Origin: Mucor racemosus
Lineage: Eukaryota; Mucoromycota; Mucoromycetes; Mucorales; Mucoraceae
Reading direction: 5' to 3'
Length of the DNA stretch: 64,000 nucleotides
Assembly: GCA_027405735.1 (NCBI GenBank)
Contig: JAPEHQ010000018.1
Span: forward strand, 558,001 to 622,000
Shown: positions 37,616-48,700 of the stretch, piece after piece
Position numbering within the stretch: the stretch's first letter is position 1
Layout of the letters: the number at the start of each line of letters is the position of its first letter
The notes under the pieces: model-generated
What the model was told of the DNA's origin: nothing
Seen by the model: the letters and a program-made list of their open reading frames with translations, nothing else
Databases searched by the model: none
Program-made: the position numbers and the translations under genes

Positions 37616-38411
37616 ATAAATATTTACAGTAATAAGCCTGAATCAAGTGGGTATAGCATCGTAAATTCTTGAAAAAGTTCTCAAGTATTATAAAATCTCC
37701 TATTTTTAAGACTTACAAGGCTTATAATTGGAATATTAATTTCAAAAATCATTCTTGTCCAGATCATCAATTTTGACATTTTTTAATTTTTTTTTTCTGA
37801 TTTTGCAAATCTAGAGTTAATTATACTACCAATTATAAAAACAAAAAATACACACATATACAGAATTTAGCGCTGTATTTGCTCAATAAAAAATAACAAA
37901 CATTTTTATTACAAAATATTACATGAAAATCCTGTAACCAAAATTCCGTTTTTGGGGCAAAACTACAGAGTTTCATTACTTAACATTTAATATTAAGTTT
38001 TTATAAAATGTGTATTAGCTATGGCTACAATTTTATCTCACAATGTAGTATATTTAAACGTTAATTTTGGTATCAAAATTTGATTTTTCTATTTTTTGAT
38101 CAAAATCATGAGTGTTGGTAAGGATAAAATGAGTCTCCGAAAATGTCCGCTACAAAGACTGAATTTTCAGACCGTACGTGGTTAAATATAAGAAAAGTTT
38201 AAAAAAAAACCGCTTTTTTATTTAAAGCTTAGATATAACATAGTATAAGAGGATTAGCCGTCCAATCTTGCTATGATCAATTACGGCGTTGCTCTGCGGG
38301 CTCGCTTTTTTTACAATTTTTTAATGAATGTATGATATGACAGACAATTTTCTGATAGAAAATGCGTGTTTCTATGATAACAGTTATTGTCTATTTTGTT
38401 TAGTTTATGGT
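37613..38411 (+). repeat. Repeat R2, copy 1 (partial)
   Basis: Aligns with 40480-41275 and 56289-57305. Its left end joins R1 copy a. Its right end stops after TTTATGGTTCAT, exactly where a CACTA terminus begins; the other two copies continue there with TG-CG-CCGTAATGCT-like sequence. A 78-bp segment (38108-38185) is open from an ATG to a stop (25 codons). Confidence 0.75.
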
Positions 38412-39112
38412 TCATCACTACGGCCGAACTATGCCTCCTATGGGCATAATGATCTGCACAGACGGGCAGAATAGAAAATTTTGTAAAGATTAGGCAGCCC
38501 AGATGAACAGAGCAATGAGATCAAAGTTTTTCAGACAATTTACTAAAGTATATCAATCATAATATAATTAATAACGAAGATAATTTGGATGGTTTAAAAC
38601 AGATGTGAATTACTCTGATTCAACAGAATTGCCTTATTGACAAGATGTATCAATTTGGAATTTGGGGTTTGAAAGAGTTCCGCCCATGTTTTTCTTTCGA
38701 AAGAGATCAAATGGGAAATGGGAACAACTACAACAACCTATTTGGCAGCACTAAAAGTATTTATGTCTTTGTAAATCTCTGTTTGTAACACACAAAATCA
38801 ACTTATTTAAGATTATTTTTCTGTTTCCTTCCCCACTCTTTTATTTATGTTTAAAACTACAACAAAAAGACCAATATTTTTTATAAGATGAAATCAAGTA
38901 GCAGGTGCAAGTACATGTTTTTTCTATTGTTTATTTGGAAATAAATTATTAACTGTTAATGTTAAGGGAGCGTTGTTGTAATATTTTTCTCGAACAAAAA
39001 AGGCATCCAAGATTTAGTCATTTTGTTTCATCATCTATGTTATAATCAATTCTTTTTGGTGGTCTAAAATTGATATCTACCTGCAGAAAAATTAGTGGTT
39101 ATAAAATTATGT
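38412..39112 (+). mobile_element. CACTA-like element end R1, copy b
   Basis: Starts CACTACGGCCGAACTATGCC directly after the R2 sequence GGTTCAT, so its left junction is defined by comparison with intact R2 copies. It matches R1 copy a with a few per cent differences and small indels through to about TATGTATA. The R2 sequence expected after a simple insertion is not found downstream, so the far end is deleted or rearranged. Confidence 0.5.
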
Positions 39113-39792
39113 ATAGTATTGACTTGATTTGAATGAATAAGCTCTTGTTAATCTATTTAGTTTCTAAAATATATTTAATTCTATCTGTTTAATGACCAAC
39201 AGCCAAGGAGAGGAAAACAAGATGTTGTCTTTTGTATACTTGTATACCATTATCACCTATCAAACGTACACAATAATTATTAATTGTTAATTGATTTTAC
39301 TAATAAATCAATTTTTATAGGCCAAAAGTAAAGGCGTATTCAGTTCAAAACGCTTGAAATGATTCAATTATGCTAATTTGCAAGATTTATCATCTCTTGC
39401 TCATTCAATTGCTATATTTGATTTTAATATTTCGTTTATACTGCTAATCGACTCGTTCGTCCATTAGAGTTAACTCACCATCCTTGATTAGCGTATCTAT
39501 AATAACGGTCCATTATTAAAAGAGGTCGTCTAATCTCAAATGTATCGAATCAAGATGAAGTAGGTTGATTGATATAACGGATAATAAATGCAATGTTATT
39601 TATTGAATGGGTGAATGTAAATGTATAAAGCAAAGCTTACTTTTAAATGAAATTACTACTAATTATTCTGATTAGCATCAATAGGCTCAAAAATCATAGT
39701 TAAGTGCAATCATTGCTACTAAATCGCATAATTTGATATGCAGATAACTCTTGAAGCTTTTATTCTTTTTGTTTTGGCAATGCTACAAATCA
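39113..39792. other. Intergenic, nothing recognised
   Basis: About 680 bp of AT-rich sequence between R1 copy b and the R4+R2 unit. No ORF, RNA gene or shared repeat was noticed. Confidence 0.4.
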
Positions 39793-41660
39793 TCGTTTAA
39801 TATGACTGAATTATTAAAGAACTAGAGAAAATACAGCTGGTAACAAACTGATACACAGCAATGTACATCGAGGTCAAGATAGATGAAAGATGCATTCATT
39901 GTGTACTTGAAATCGCAACATTTTGATGGATAGAAACTACAGGACCAAGATGTTGTGTTTGCTTCAGGATTTCCAAAAGGGTTCAAAAGCATTCTTTATT
40001 AAACTCAAATAGATGTTGAGTACTCAATACTCACCATATGCGATTATTACTATCATTTTGTCTTTTGTTTAATTGCTGTATTATTAAAAATCAAGCTTTT
40101 CATAGCTTATAACAATGACAGTGGGATGTTTCTAATTTTGGATTAACTAACATTTATCATAAGGCGAGCTGATAATAATACGTTTAATACTACTGTAGAT
40201 GAAACCAGTCAATTTAATTTATGGAATTTGTTGAATGAAAATACCGAGGAACCATTTGTAAGTACTTAAGTTAGTTCTGGTAAAGCATTGAATAAATTGG
40301 CTTGGGACAAAGAGGGTAAAAAGGCGGCAATAGGTTCCAATGATGGCCATGTTTATGTTTATGATATTGGAGAGATAAGACTAAAACTCAATGTAAATCA
40401 CCTGTAGCGCAATAATTATAACGTAGTAAGCCTATATTATCATCAAATAAACTACCACATAATATTAACATGTATAAAGGTTTACAGTAATAAGCTTGAA
40501 TCAAGTGGATACAGCATTGTAAATTTTTGAAAAAGTTCTCAAGTATTATAAAATTTCTTATTTTTAAGACTTACAAGGCTTATAATTGGAATATTAATTT
40601 CAAAAATTATTTTTGTCCAGATCATCAATTTTGACATTTTTTAATTTTTTTTTTCTGATTTTGCAAATCTAGAGCTAATTATACTACCAATTAAAAAAAC
40701 AAAAAATACACACATATACAGAATTTAGCGCTGTATTTGCTCAATAAAAAACAGAAAATATTTTTATTACAAAATATTACATGAAAATCCTTTAATCAAA
40801 AAACCGTTTTTTGGGCAAAAGTGCAAATTCTCATTACTTAACATTTAATATTAAGCTTTTATAAAATGTGTATTATCTATGGCTACAACTTTATCTCACA
40901 ATGTAGCATATTTGAACGTTGATTTTGGTATCAAAATTTGATTTTTCTGTTTTTTGATCAAAATCATGAGTGTTGGTAAGGATAAAATGAGTCTCCGAAA
41001 ATGTCCGCTACAAAGACTGAATTTTCAGACCGTACGTGGTTAAATATAAGAAAAGTAAAAAAAAAAAAAAAAACGCTTTTTTATTTAAAACTTAGATATA
41101 CCATAGTATAAGAGACTTAGCAGCCGTTCAATCTTGCTATACCCAATGATGGCGTCGCTCTACAGGCTCACTTTTGCAATTTTTTAATGAATGTATGATG
41201 ACAGGCGGTTTTTCTGGTAGAAAAATGTATATTTTATGATAATAGATACTGCTTATTTTATTTAGTTTATGGTTCATGCGCCGTAATGCTGCTTTTACAT
41301 TGAATGAAATGTGCAATTTAGCAGGGTTTTAATTGCGCTAAATAATGTAAAGCCTTGAAAATTCTTTTCTACATGTGTTTTTTCTCTCTTTTTGTTTTTA
41401 TATTCCAAGGATATATTCACCGTTTGATAAGGCATATCAGACTATCAAGCTGGTATTCTTTTCTTTTATCTGAATACGCATTCTAACATGAAGGCCTATT
41501 GTTTTTAATATAGGTAGCAGTCTATACTAGAGACTGATAATGTCATTTAACCGCATTTTAAGATCAAATACCATTATTTACTACTGCATTGTTGGACGTA
41601 TTTCTTGACTACCAGATCAAATCGAAGGCAATGATATTTATATCATCTACTCAATGAAAA
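39793..41660 (+). repeat. R4+R2 repeat unit, copy 1, carrying a dynein gene fragment
   Basis: A unit of about 1.87 kb aligns end to end with 55613-57680 (TATCGTTYAATATGAC-type start, GATATTTATATC-type end). The left part (R4, to about 40480) contains the dynein intermediate chain fragment. The right part (R2, from about 40480) is also present alone at 37613-38411. No terminal inverted repeats or LTRs bound the unit, so it may be a segmental duplication or a gene-capturing non-autonomous element. Confidence 0.75.
40168..40392 (+). pseudogene. Dynein intermediate chain fragment, copy 1
   Basis: Reading from GCT at 40168 gives an almost continuous WD40 stretch: TSQFNLWNL, then EEPFVST, a TAA stop at 40267-40269, then SSGKALNKLAWDKEGKKAAI and HVYVYDIGE. 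This is the C-terminal propeller region of the cytoplasmic dynein 1 intermediate chain as found in fungi. The TAA stands where a Gln codon would fit (C to T). The expected splice donor after DIGE is altered here (GAGATAAG) but intact-looking in copy 2. Only about 75 codons are present, without start or flanking exons, so it cannot be functional. Confidence 0.7.
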
Positions 41661-42399
41661 GATAAAACTATATGATACATACATAAAAGGAAAAGTTACT
41701 CATCTGCGCATTAAAACATGTTTTTTGAGTTTTTTTTTAACCTACAAATACAAATTACTTCGCCAAATAGAGTATAACTATACACTTCCTCTATAACAAT
41801 AGACTATATGCTATATAATATATTTATTCAAGTAAATAAAGAGAAACTAAAAGCAACGAGGCTTTTATTGCGTTACATCTTACAAAAAGATCGTTCAGGG
41901 AGTTGCGGCGTTTGAGTACTTCAATTGTCGCTGCCAGCTGCCCAGAGGCTTTGAAGAATTATTAATCAACAAAGCTATTAACCACACTCGTTTATGTACT
42001 AATTAAACCAAGTATAACTTTTTGTTATTTATCTTTTGAGATTTTCAGGTTTTTGATTTTCCCTAAAAACCTTCCAGATACCCTAAAAATCTGAATTTCG
42101 GCTTTTTGCAGAAAATCAAAAACCACCGACAAAACAGTGCCACATTATCCATGTAAAGTTGTTGTAAGGATGTTGCTGACTAGGCAGTTTTTTCATATCT
42201 GGATACTCAATGATCCTTATAAAGAAATGTAGTAATAACCCAGTAGTTATAAATGTATTTGTTTGAATATTACAACGCTATATCTTATATGTATCCAAGA
42301 AAATAGTAACATTTTATTTGATATAAAAAAGAAGAAAAAAAAACATGTTGAAAATGCAAAATGAGTTAAATATTATTATTAAATATTGTTGTTGGTTTT
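41661..42399. other. Intergenic, 3' flank of HEM1
   Basis: No gene. The last about 100 bp before 42400 is AT-rich and serves as the 3' region of HEM1, which is transcribed toward it. Confidence 0.5.
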
Positions 42400-44045
42400 T
42401 TAGACTGCAGAAGTCTTTTGTTGAGCTTCCTCAATAGGTAAATTATGATTCAATTGCTCATCAGTCCACATGGGCTTAACGCCCTCAAAGTTTTTATCGC
42501 CAACATTACAACGACCACCTTCAGCTTCATAATCAGCAACACGCTTGAAACCATAACGATTCCAAACATCTTGCAAAGAATCGACAAGATGATCAATCAT
42601 TTCAGGAGTATGACCAGGAGAAGGAGTGATACGAAGACGTTCATGTCCAACAGGTACAGTAGGGAAATTAATAGATTGAACATAAATGTTATACTTGCTC
42701 AACAACTCATCAGATGCCAATTTGGCAGCAGCAGCATCACCCAACAAGATAGGAACAATATGAGAAGGATTAGGAACGACAGGAATACCAAGCTCACCTA
42801 AACGAGATTTAACAGTACGAGCATTCAATTGTTGCATGCGACGCTCAGTGTTAGAGTTCTTGAGATAATTGATACAAGCCTTTCCACCGGCAACAACAAC
42901 AGGAGGTAAAGAAGTAGTAAAGATAAATCCGGGGGCATAAGAGCGGATCATATCAATAAACTGAGATGAACCAGCAATGTAACCACCAACAACACCGAAA
43001 CTCTTACCCAAAGTACCGGTATAAATATCAATTTCATCCATAATACCACCATTACCACGACGAGGATTAGAAGCATTCAACTCGAAATCGAGATGTTCAG
43101 AAACACCAGCACCACGAGGGCCATAAATACCAACAGCATGAACTTCATCCAAAAAGGTAATAGCATTATATTTCTTTGCCAACTCAATAAACTTTGCAAT
43201 AGGTGCAATAGAACCACACATGGAATAAACAGACTCAAATGCAATAATCTTGGGTCGATTAATATCAACAGATTTCAATAATTGTTCAAGATGTTCAGGG
43301 TCGTTATGACGGAAAATATGTTTTTCTGCCTTGGAATGGCGAATACCTTCAATCATGGAAGCATGATTTAATTCATCGGAAAAGATAACACAGTTGGGCA
43401 TCTTGGATCCCAGTGTGGATAAAGTAGCATCATTGGCTACCATACAAGAGGAGAAAACAAGTGCGCCTTCTGTGTGGTGCAAATCGGCTAATTCGGATTC
43501 CAATTGCAAATGTAATTCAGCATTACCAGCAATATTACGGGTTCCACCGGCACCTGCACCATAACGATCTAAAGTTTCTCTATTGGGATGTTAAATTATC
43601 ATAGTCAAGATTTAATGGGAAAAAAAGAAACCTACTTCATGGTGTTGAGTAAAATAGGATTAGCGCCCATACCTAAATAATCATTAGCACACCATACAGT
43701 AACTTCATCAGTGGGGCGAGCAAGATGAGCCTTAGGAAATTTCTTTGCAAGACGATTGATGTTGTTAAAGTAACGATAACTCTTATCATTATGCTTTTTA
43801 TCCAACATTTGCTTATAAAAGCCTTCATAAGAGAAAGGTTCTGCTTCAGCAGCATGTTGCTCTTCTTTGACAGGAGCACTAGAATGTACACCTCTAGTTT
43901 GAATAGCAGCACCCATAACAGGACATTGATTAGCCTTGAGTAATAATCCGCTGGATTTTTTGGTAGCTAATTGTCTTAAAGCAGCAGTATTGTTGCCATG
44001 CAAAAAGGGACATGCCTTACGAGCGTGCAAAAGAACAGACTCCAT
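42400..44045 (-). CDS. HEM1: 5-aminolevulinate synthase, mitochondrial
   Basis: Two exons (44045-43636, 43579-42400) give 529 codons. The start was set at 44045 because the protein then opens [17 protein letters not shown], a basic mitochondrial presequence with a Cys-Pro heme-binding motif; a second (ANQCPVMG) follows near residue 40. The PLP-enzyme core has [23 protein letters not shown] (across the splice site), [17 protein letters not shown] and [14 protein letters not shown] with the Schiff-base Lys. The enzyme condenses glycine and succinyl-CoA in the matrix, the first step of heme synthesis. The CP motifs suggest feedback by heme on import or stability, as in other ALA synthases. It is the last gene of a minus-strand run. 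Confidence 0.96.
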
Positions 44046-46072
44046 TTTCGAGAAAATGTAAGAAGGAGAAAGAGAAACAAAGGGGTTAAGAATCAAAACC
44101 TATAAATTTGCAATCTCTCTCATCTATTTATCAGCAAAAAAAAAAAACTTTTTATTTGACTGCCATAAATTGATTCAGGACGAAATGTGTCAGATTTGAT
44201 TATAAATGTCAAAATAAAAGTGACAAATTTGCATTCAAAATGCTATTGAAAAGTATAAAATAAACAGTTTGGTAATGTTCTACTATAACTCAAGTTTGTA
44301 TGTTATTCTTATTCATGATCTATCCATGAAAATCAAAGAAATTTGATAGCAAGGGTTCCGACATTTTTTACCCAAATTTTACAAATCAACAAGGCTATGG
44401 TAATTGGTCATATTTCAACAACATTGACAGATAGATTATTTTATACAACTCATCTTTGGATTCCAGTCTCAAGTCAAGAATTCCCTCAAAAGGTGATAAG
44501 CGATGATTTGATGCCCATTACAGGTAATCAACAAATGTCAAATATTTGTTGATTGTATTGGCCAAGTTACAAATCAATCAATCAAAGAACATCTACGGTT
44601 ACATATTTGAACAAACACCGTTCATACATAATAGATCACCGATAAGATTGTGTAACCTTGCAAAGTCTGTGCTCCCTCCACTTTCTGTAAAAAGAATGGC
44701 GTGATAATTATTAAAATGCTTCTGTGTAGTTGATTTGTAAGTATGGGTATCTAAATCCATGGAAACGATAAATCGAGTGAGTATTTTTCAGGCACTGAAT
44801 ATTAAAAAAATAGAAAAATGTGCCTTATTTATGCGTTGTAATTTGTTGCTGATATATTGAGACATTAATGTTGCAATTGAAATGACTCATAACGTTTTCG
44901 TTTGGCTTTTGCTCCTACTGCCTCCTGTAGATGTCAATAGCAAAGGATAAACTTTTAGGAAATATTCACCCACAAATACTGTAATTTAATCGTGGTTATT
45001 GAAATTTTGTTTTATACTCTATTACCAGGATAGCAAATGTTTGTCTAGTATCAATTGCAATAAAAGAAGCTAAAGATTATGCACTGTATCTACTTGAGTG
45101 AAAATTTCGAATCTCGATGAGAGTCGAAAAATGAAATTCTATATGATCGGAGCCAAAATCTTATTGTTTTTTATAGAAAACATCTTAATTACAAATCAAT
45201 TCTTACCCTATTTTTGTAAGATAAAAAAGCGAAATAAAAAAAATATTATAATGTAAACAGGATGCTATAACTAAATAATGTTTAGACCGATTTTTTTTTC
45301 TTTCTGTAGATTAGGAAAATTCTTCAAAAATTAGGCTTCGGTTTTTTACCGCTTAAATGTAAGAAATTTAGTGATGAATATATCGACGAAAATAAAGGTA
45401 AAGCATTGATTTCTCAACAAAAAATGCAGTTACAGATACCAAAATTCTCTTGATATGTAGATAATTTTGTTTTCCATTATCTGGCAAAGCCAGATTTTTA
45501 ATTTTAGTGCAGATTTTTTGACCAAAAGTCAAAAAACCCTCAAAAATTTACTCATATTTTACGAAACAAATTGTGTGTAAAGTTTATCTAGAAGTTATTC
45601 AGTTAGATGCAAAATTTAAAGTGTTATATAAAACATTTAATATACTAGATTAACTTACTATAAGCTTTCTGAGTAAATCAATTTTTCCATTCTCGACATC
45701 ATTTTTGAACAAAATAATCGTCAAATGTATATTCAAACTCAGTTCACAAAAAAAATCGTTTCAGGCAGTACCTCTAAATCATGAGGATATTGAAAACGAA
45801 CTATGTAACGTGAATGAAAACTATATCATTGTCATTATGCAGGTACCTCAGTTTAGCTGAAACGCGAATTTTTTAAAATAAGGAAGCTTTCAGGTACAAT
45901 TCGCCAATTTAATTATTAGTATTTGTAAGTTTGCCGTCTGCATTAAAAGCAAATTCACAAACCTATTATTTTCTATCTCAATGAAAATTTAAGCTTATGT
46001 CGGTCGATTCAAGTTACATAGCTTAGTAGGCGCAACGAGGATGATAATTTATTTAAACTTGAAATTTGGGAA

Positions 46073-46103
<31 letters not shown>

Positions 46104-46127
46104 TTTGTATTATATAATACTATGAGA
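44046..46127. other. Intergenic, 2.1 kb with a worn R3 relative
   Basis: HEM1 promoter side at left, 3' side of the four-TM gene at right. A strongly diverged relative of R3 spans about 45300-45760 (TAGATAATTTTGTT, ATTTTACGAAACAAA, AGATGCAAAATTTAAA, TTTAATATACTAG landmarks). A (TA)n tract lies at about 46075-46102. The ORF at 44343-44552 is not supported. Confidence 0.5.
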
Positions 46128-47395
46128 TCATGAAGAAATGTTTGCATCTGGATGATAAGGTATATGTGGCACATTTGTACCGGATTGTGTCAAAAATGCG
46201 TTAGTTGGAGGCGATATATTATCATTATTATCACATAGGGTAACATTGCTTGATAATCTATTGTCAAGATTTGATTTTTCCTTTACTGGTTCCTCGAATG
46301 GGTCTATTTCAACGCTTCCATACTCAAATTCTCCAAATTGCTTATGCGCCAACAGCTCTTTCCAGATGTTTTTTGCAGGTTTCATATTGTTCAATACGTT
46401 GATTTTATTCTTTCGCTTTTTTGATGGAGCAACATTGACAAATTCACCTGTCATTGGAAGCATTGCTGGTTGTCTGTAAAAGTTGTAAGATGTACGAGCT
46501 GCAATGATCAATATCCAATGAATCTAAAAGTTGGAATCAGTAACAAATTAAATATGCGGAATAAACAATCAGACTTACATAAACCACATACATGACAACC
46601 ATACACAAAAGAGACCATTTCACTTCATCTTGAAACAGCCTTTCGCAATTATAAACATCTATTGTATTTGTCAAGGTAGTATTCAGATTTGTTCTAGTTG
46701 TTACTGTTGAATTTGGATTATAATCAATGTACACATCTTTAACATAATCTGCTGATGATCCAATACACCAATCATTAAATGAATCCTTTTCAATGATAAA
46801 TAAAATGAAATTGGCCAAAGTAACAATTAATACGCCAAGCGCATTTGCAGTAATAGCAAACACAGTTGTTTTAGACTTTTCTAATTGCTTGAATAAACCT
46901 ACACTTTGCATTCTCTGATAATAGATGTTAAAGGTTGCACTATGTGTAACTAACTCTATATAAATGTACTTGCCAAAACATTCATCATCCTAAATAAAAG
47001 TATCACCATACTAGACAGAGTGACAATGCCAAAAAGCAGATTAATGGCTCCAAATGCTACTAATGGAACATCTTTTATGTAAGAATAAAATGCTAAAATG
47101 TTTGACAAGGATTAAAATTGGATTTGAGTTACTTTTTTTTGTAAATATACATACGACTTTTATTCATAAATGCCAAAATTGCAAAATAAAAGCTGATTCC
47201 CTATATTTCTAGCAAATGAATACAAATGAATTCAATTTACAGATTTTGATATTTTACCGCCCAACAGAAACAAACAATGATAGAATTTGATTCACCCGAT
47301 ATACAACCACAACAATAAGCTCTGAATCGACCAGATCTTCTATAATGATCAAGCTCAATTTGTCGTCTCGCTTGATCCACTTGCTGGAAATTCAT
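46128..47395 (-). CDS. Four-transmembrane protein, function unknown
   Basis: Five exons (47395-47258, 47200-47155, 47092-46974, 46914-46579, 46523-46128) give 344 codons. The short N-terminus (MNFQQVDQARRQIELDHY) is cytosolic and ends in a Cys-rich patch (YCCGC). Four hydrophobic helices follow: about residues 38-58, VPLVAFGAINLLFGIVTLSS, TVFAITANALGVLIVTLANF, and one built across the exon 4/5 junction (WSLLCMVVMYVVYIHWILII). A loop with two Cys and several N-glycosylation sites (NPS, NTT) lies between helices 3 and 4, and a cytosolic tail of about 110 residues is Asn/Pro/Ser-rich. Topology resembles tetraspan or MARVEL-like proteins, without the CCG signature of true tetraspanins. Intron 3 fits only with a GC donor (GCAAGT at 46973). 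Confidence 0.7.
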
Positions 47396-47539
47396 GATAA
47401 AAGAAAGAAAAAAAAAGTTGTAAATAAAGAAAGAGAGATAAAGTAATAATAGCTTAATTTTATATGTGAGTTTATTATTGAAAATAATGATTATCTAAAA
47501 ATGGAATGTTGAAATACAACAATGCCTAATTAAGGATTT

Positions 47540-48270
47540 TTAAAGAAAGGTATTTTGTACATGCTGGCGAATTGTGGCCAAAGGATTTTCTTTAAAAGCA
47601 CCATGTTGCATAACTTTTTGCATGCGCAAAATTTCTTGCATTCTAAAATAAAAATTGTTAATTAAGTAAAGATCAACGCAGTTCAAAGCATCACTTACTC
47701 TGCTTGTTTCTTTGCTTTTTTAGATCTGATCTTATTAGAGGGTATTGCTGCTTCTTTAACTGGTTCAGCTACTTTCTTTGAATGTGTTGCTTGACTTTCA
47801 AGTTCTGATTTAGATTTGATCTGAATGCTGCTCAAAACATCTTCAAATCCACTCAAATCAACTGTAAGTCCATTCTTTTTTCTATTTTCCTTCTTTTGCA
47901 TCTTCTTTTTGACAGCATAAGAACGATCAAGTTCTATGATTTGAGAATTTTTAGTAAGTGAATCCTATTATTATTATTATTATTATTATTAAAGTCATGA
48001 ATTTTACTTTCGAGCCATGCTTCATGTCTTGCTTTCTTTTTATAATCTTTTTTTGCTAATTCATATTCGTTTGTTGGAACAACCTATAATATTCTTTAAT
48101 GAGTAAAGCATCCTCAATTTTGATCAATTTATTTTGACATTATTTACCGAGACATCTTCGTTTTCAACAACAACTTTTTCAGCCACTTGCTTCTCAGGAA
48201 CAGCAAATTTTCTTTGACGCAATGGAGTATCTACTTTCTTGGAGCGGCTGGTTCTTGATGCTTTTGGCAT
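47540..48270 (-). CDS. SLX9: Ribosome biogenesis protein SLX9 (FAM207)
   Basis: Four exons (48270-48148, 48083-48008, 47933-47699, 47642-47540) give 178 codons. Features of the family: a basic N-terminus (MPKASRTSRSKKVDTPLRQR), the central KKKARHEAWLEKLDRSYAV-type helix, a Lys-rich stretch, NGLTVDLSGFEDVLSSI, and the C-terminal signature QHGAFKENPLATIRQHVQNT. SLX9 joins 90S/pre-40S particles and promotes ITS1 processing and 40S export. The second intron (48007-47934) carries an (ATT/AAT)n microsatellite. Its acceptor was chosen at ATCATAG because it restores WLEKLD; the earlier TAG after the repeat breaks the frame. The next gene on the same strand begins 144 bp downstream. Confidence 0.88.
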
Positions 48271-48700
48271 TTTGTGGATTGAGAAAGGTTTAGTTTGTAC
48301 TGCTCAAGTTTTTTTTTTTTTTTCAATTTGTAATGGAAAAAGACTGTGACTTCCTGGCTAAGCTTCTTTTTATGCTGAAATGCTCATTTTTCAAGGGAAA
48401 ATATGATGTTTAAAGGATTTTCAACTCTTCAGTTCAACTTTAATATACTTAATGTTTAAAGCTACATATTTTGATACTTTTTGGCTATATATTAGTTTTT
48501 TTTTTTTTTTGCTTGATAACCTTCTTTTTACGATAGTTTTTGTATAGCATCAAGCTGTCTGTTTCAGGTGCCTTTCTCGATCTGATGTATAGAATCTTTC
48601 CTTCTGCCAGTTTTTATCAATAGTATACTCAAGAAACCTTCAATAATAATCCATCCAAATATAAGAAACAATGTTTATTGTAATAAATAATTAATTATAT
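48271..48700. other. Intergenic between SLX9 and the cytochrome b5/ACAD gene
   Basis: About 430 bp holding the SLX9 promoter (T-runs at 48309-48324 and 48499-48510 on the plus strand) and the 3' flank of the upstream gene. Nothing else is visible. Confidence 0.5.

Noticed and set aside
40168..40392. Dynein fragment as a working exon of a host gene
   Set aside because: In-frame stop, no flanking exons, and a second broken copy in the same repeat context.
44343..44552. 69-codon ORF upstream of HEM1
   Set aside because: Composition is protein-like but there is no start context, no extension by splicing and no known domain.
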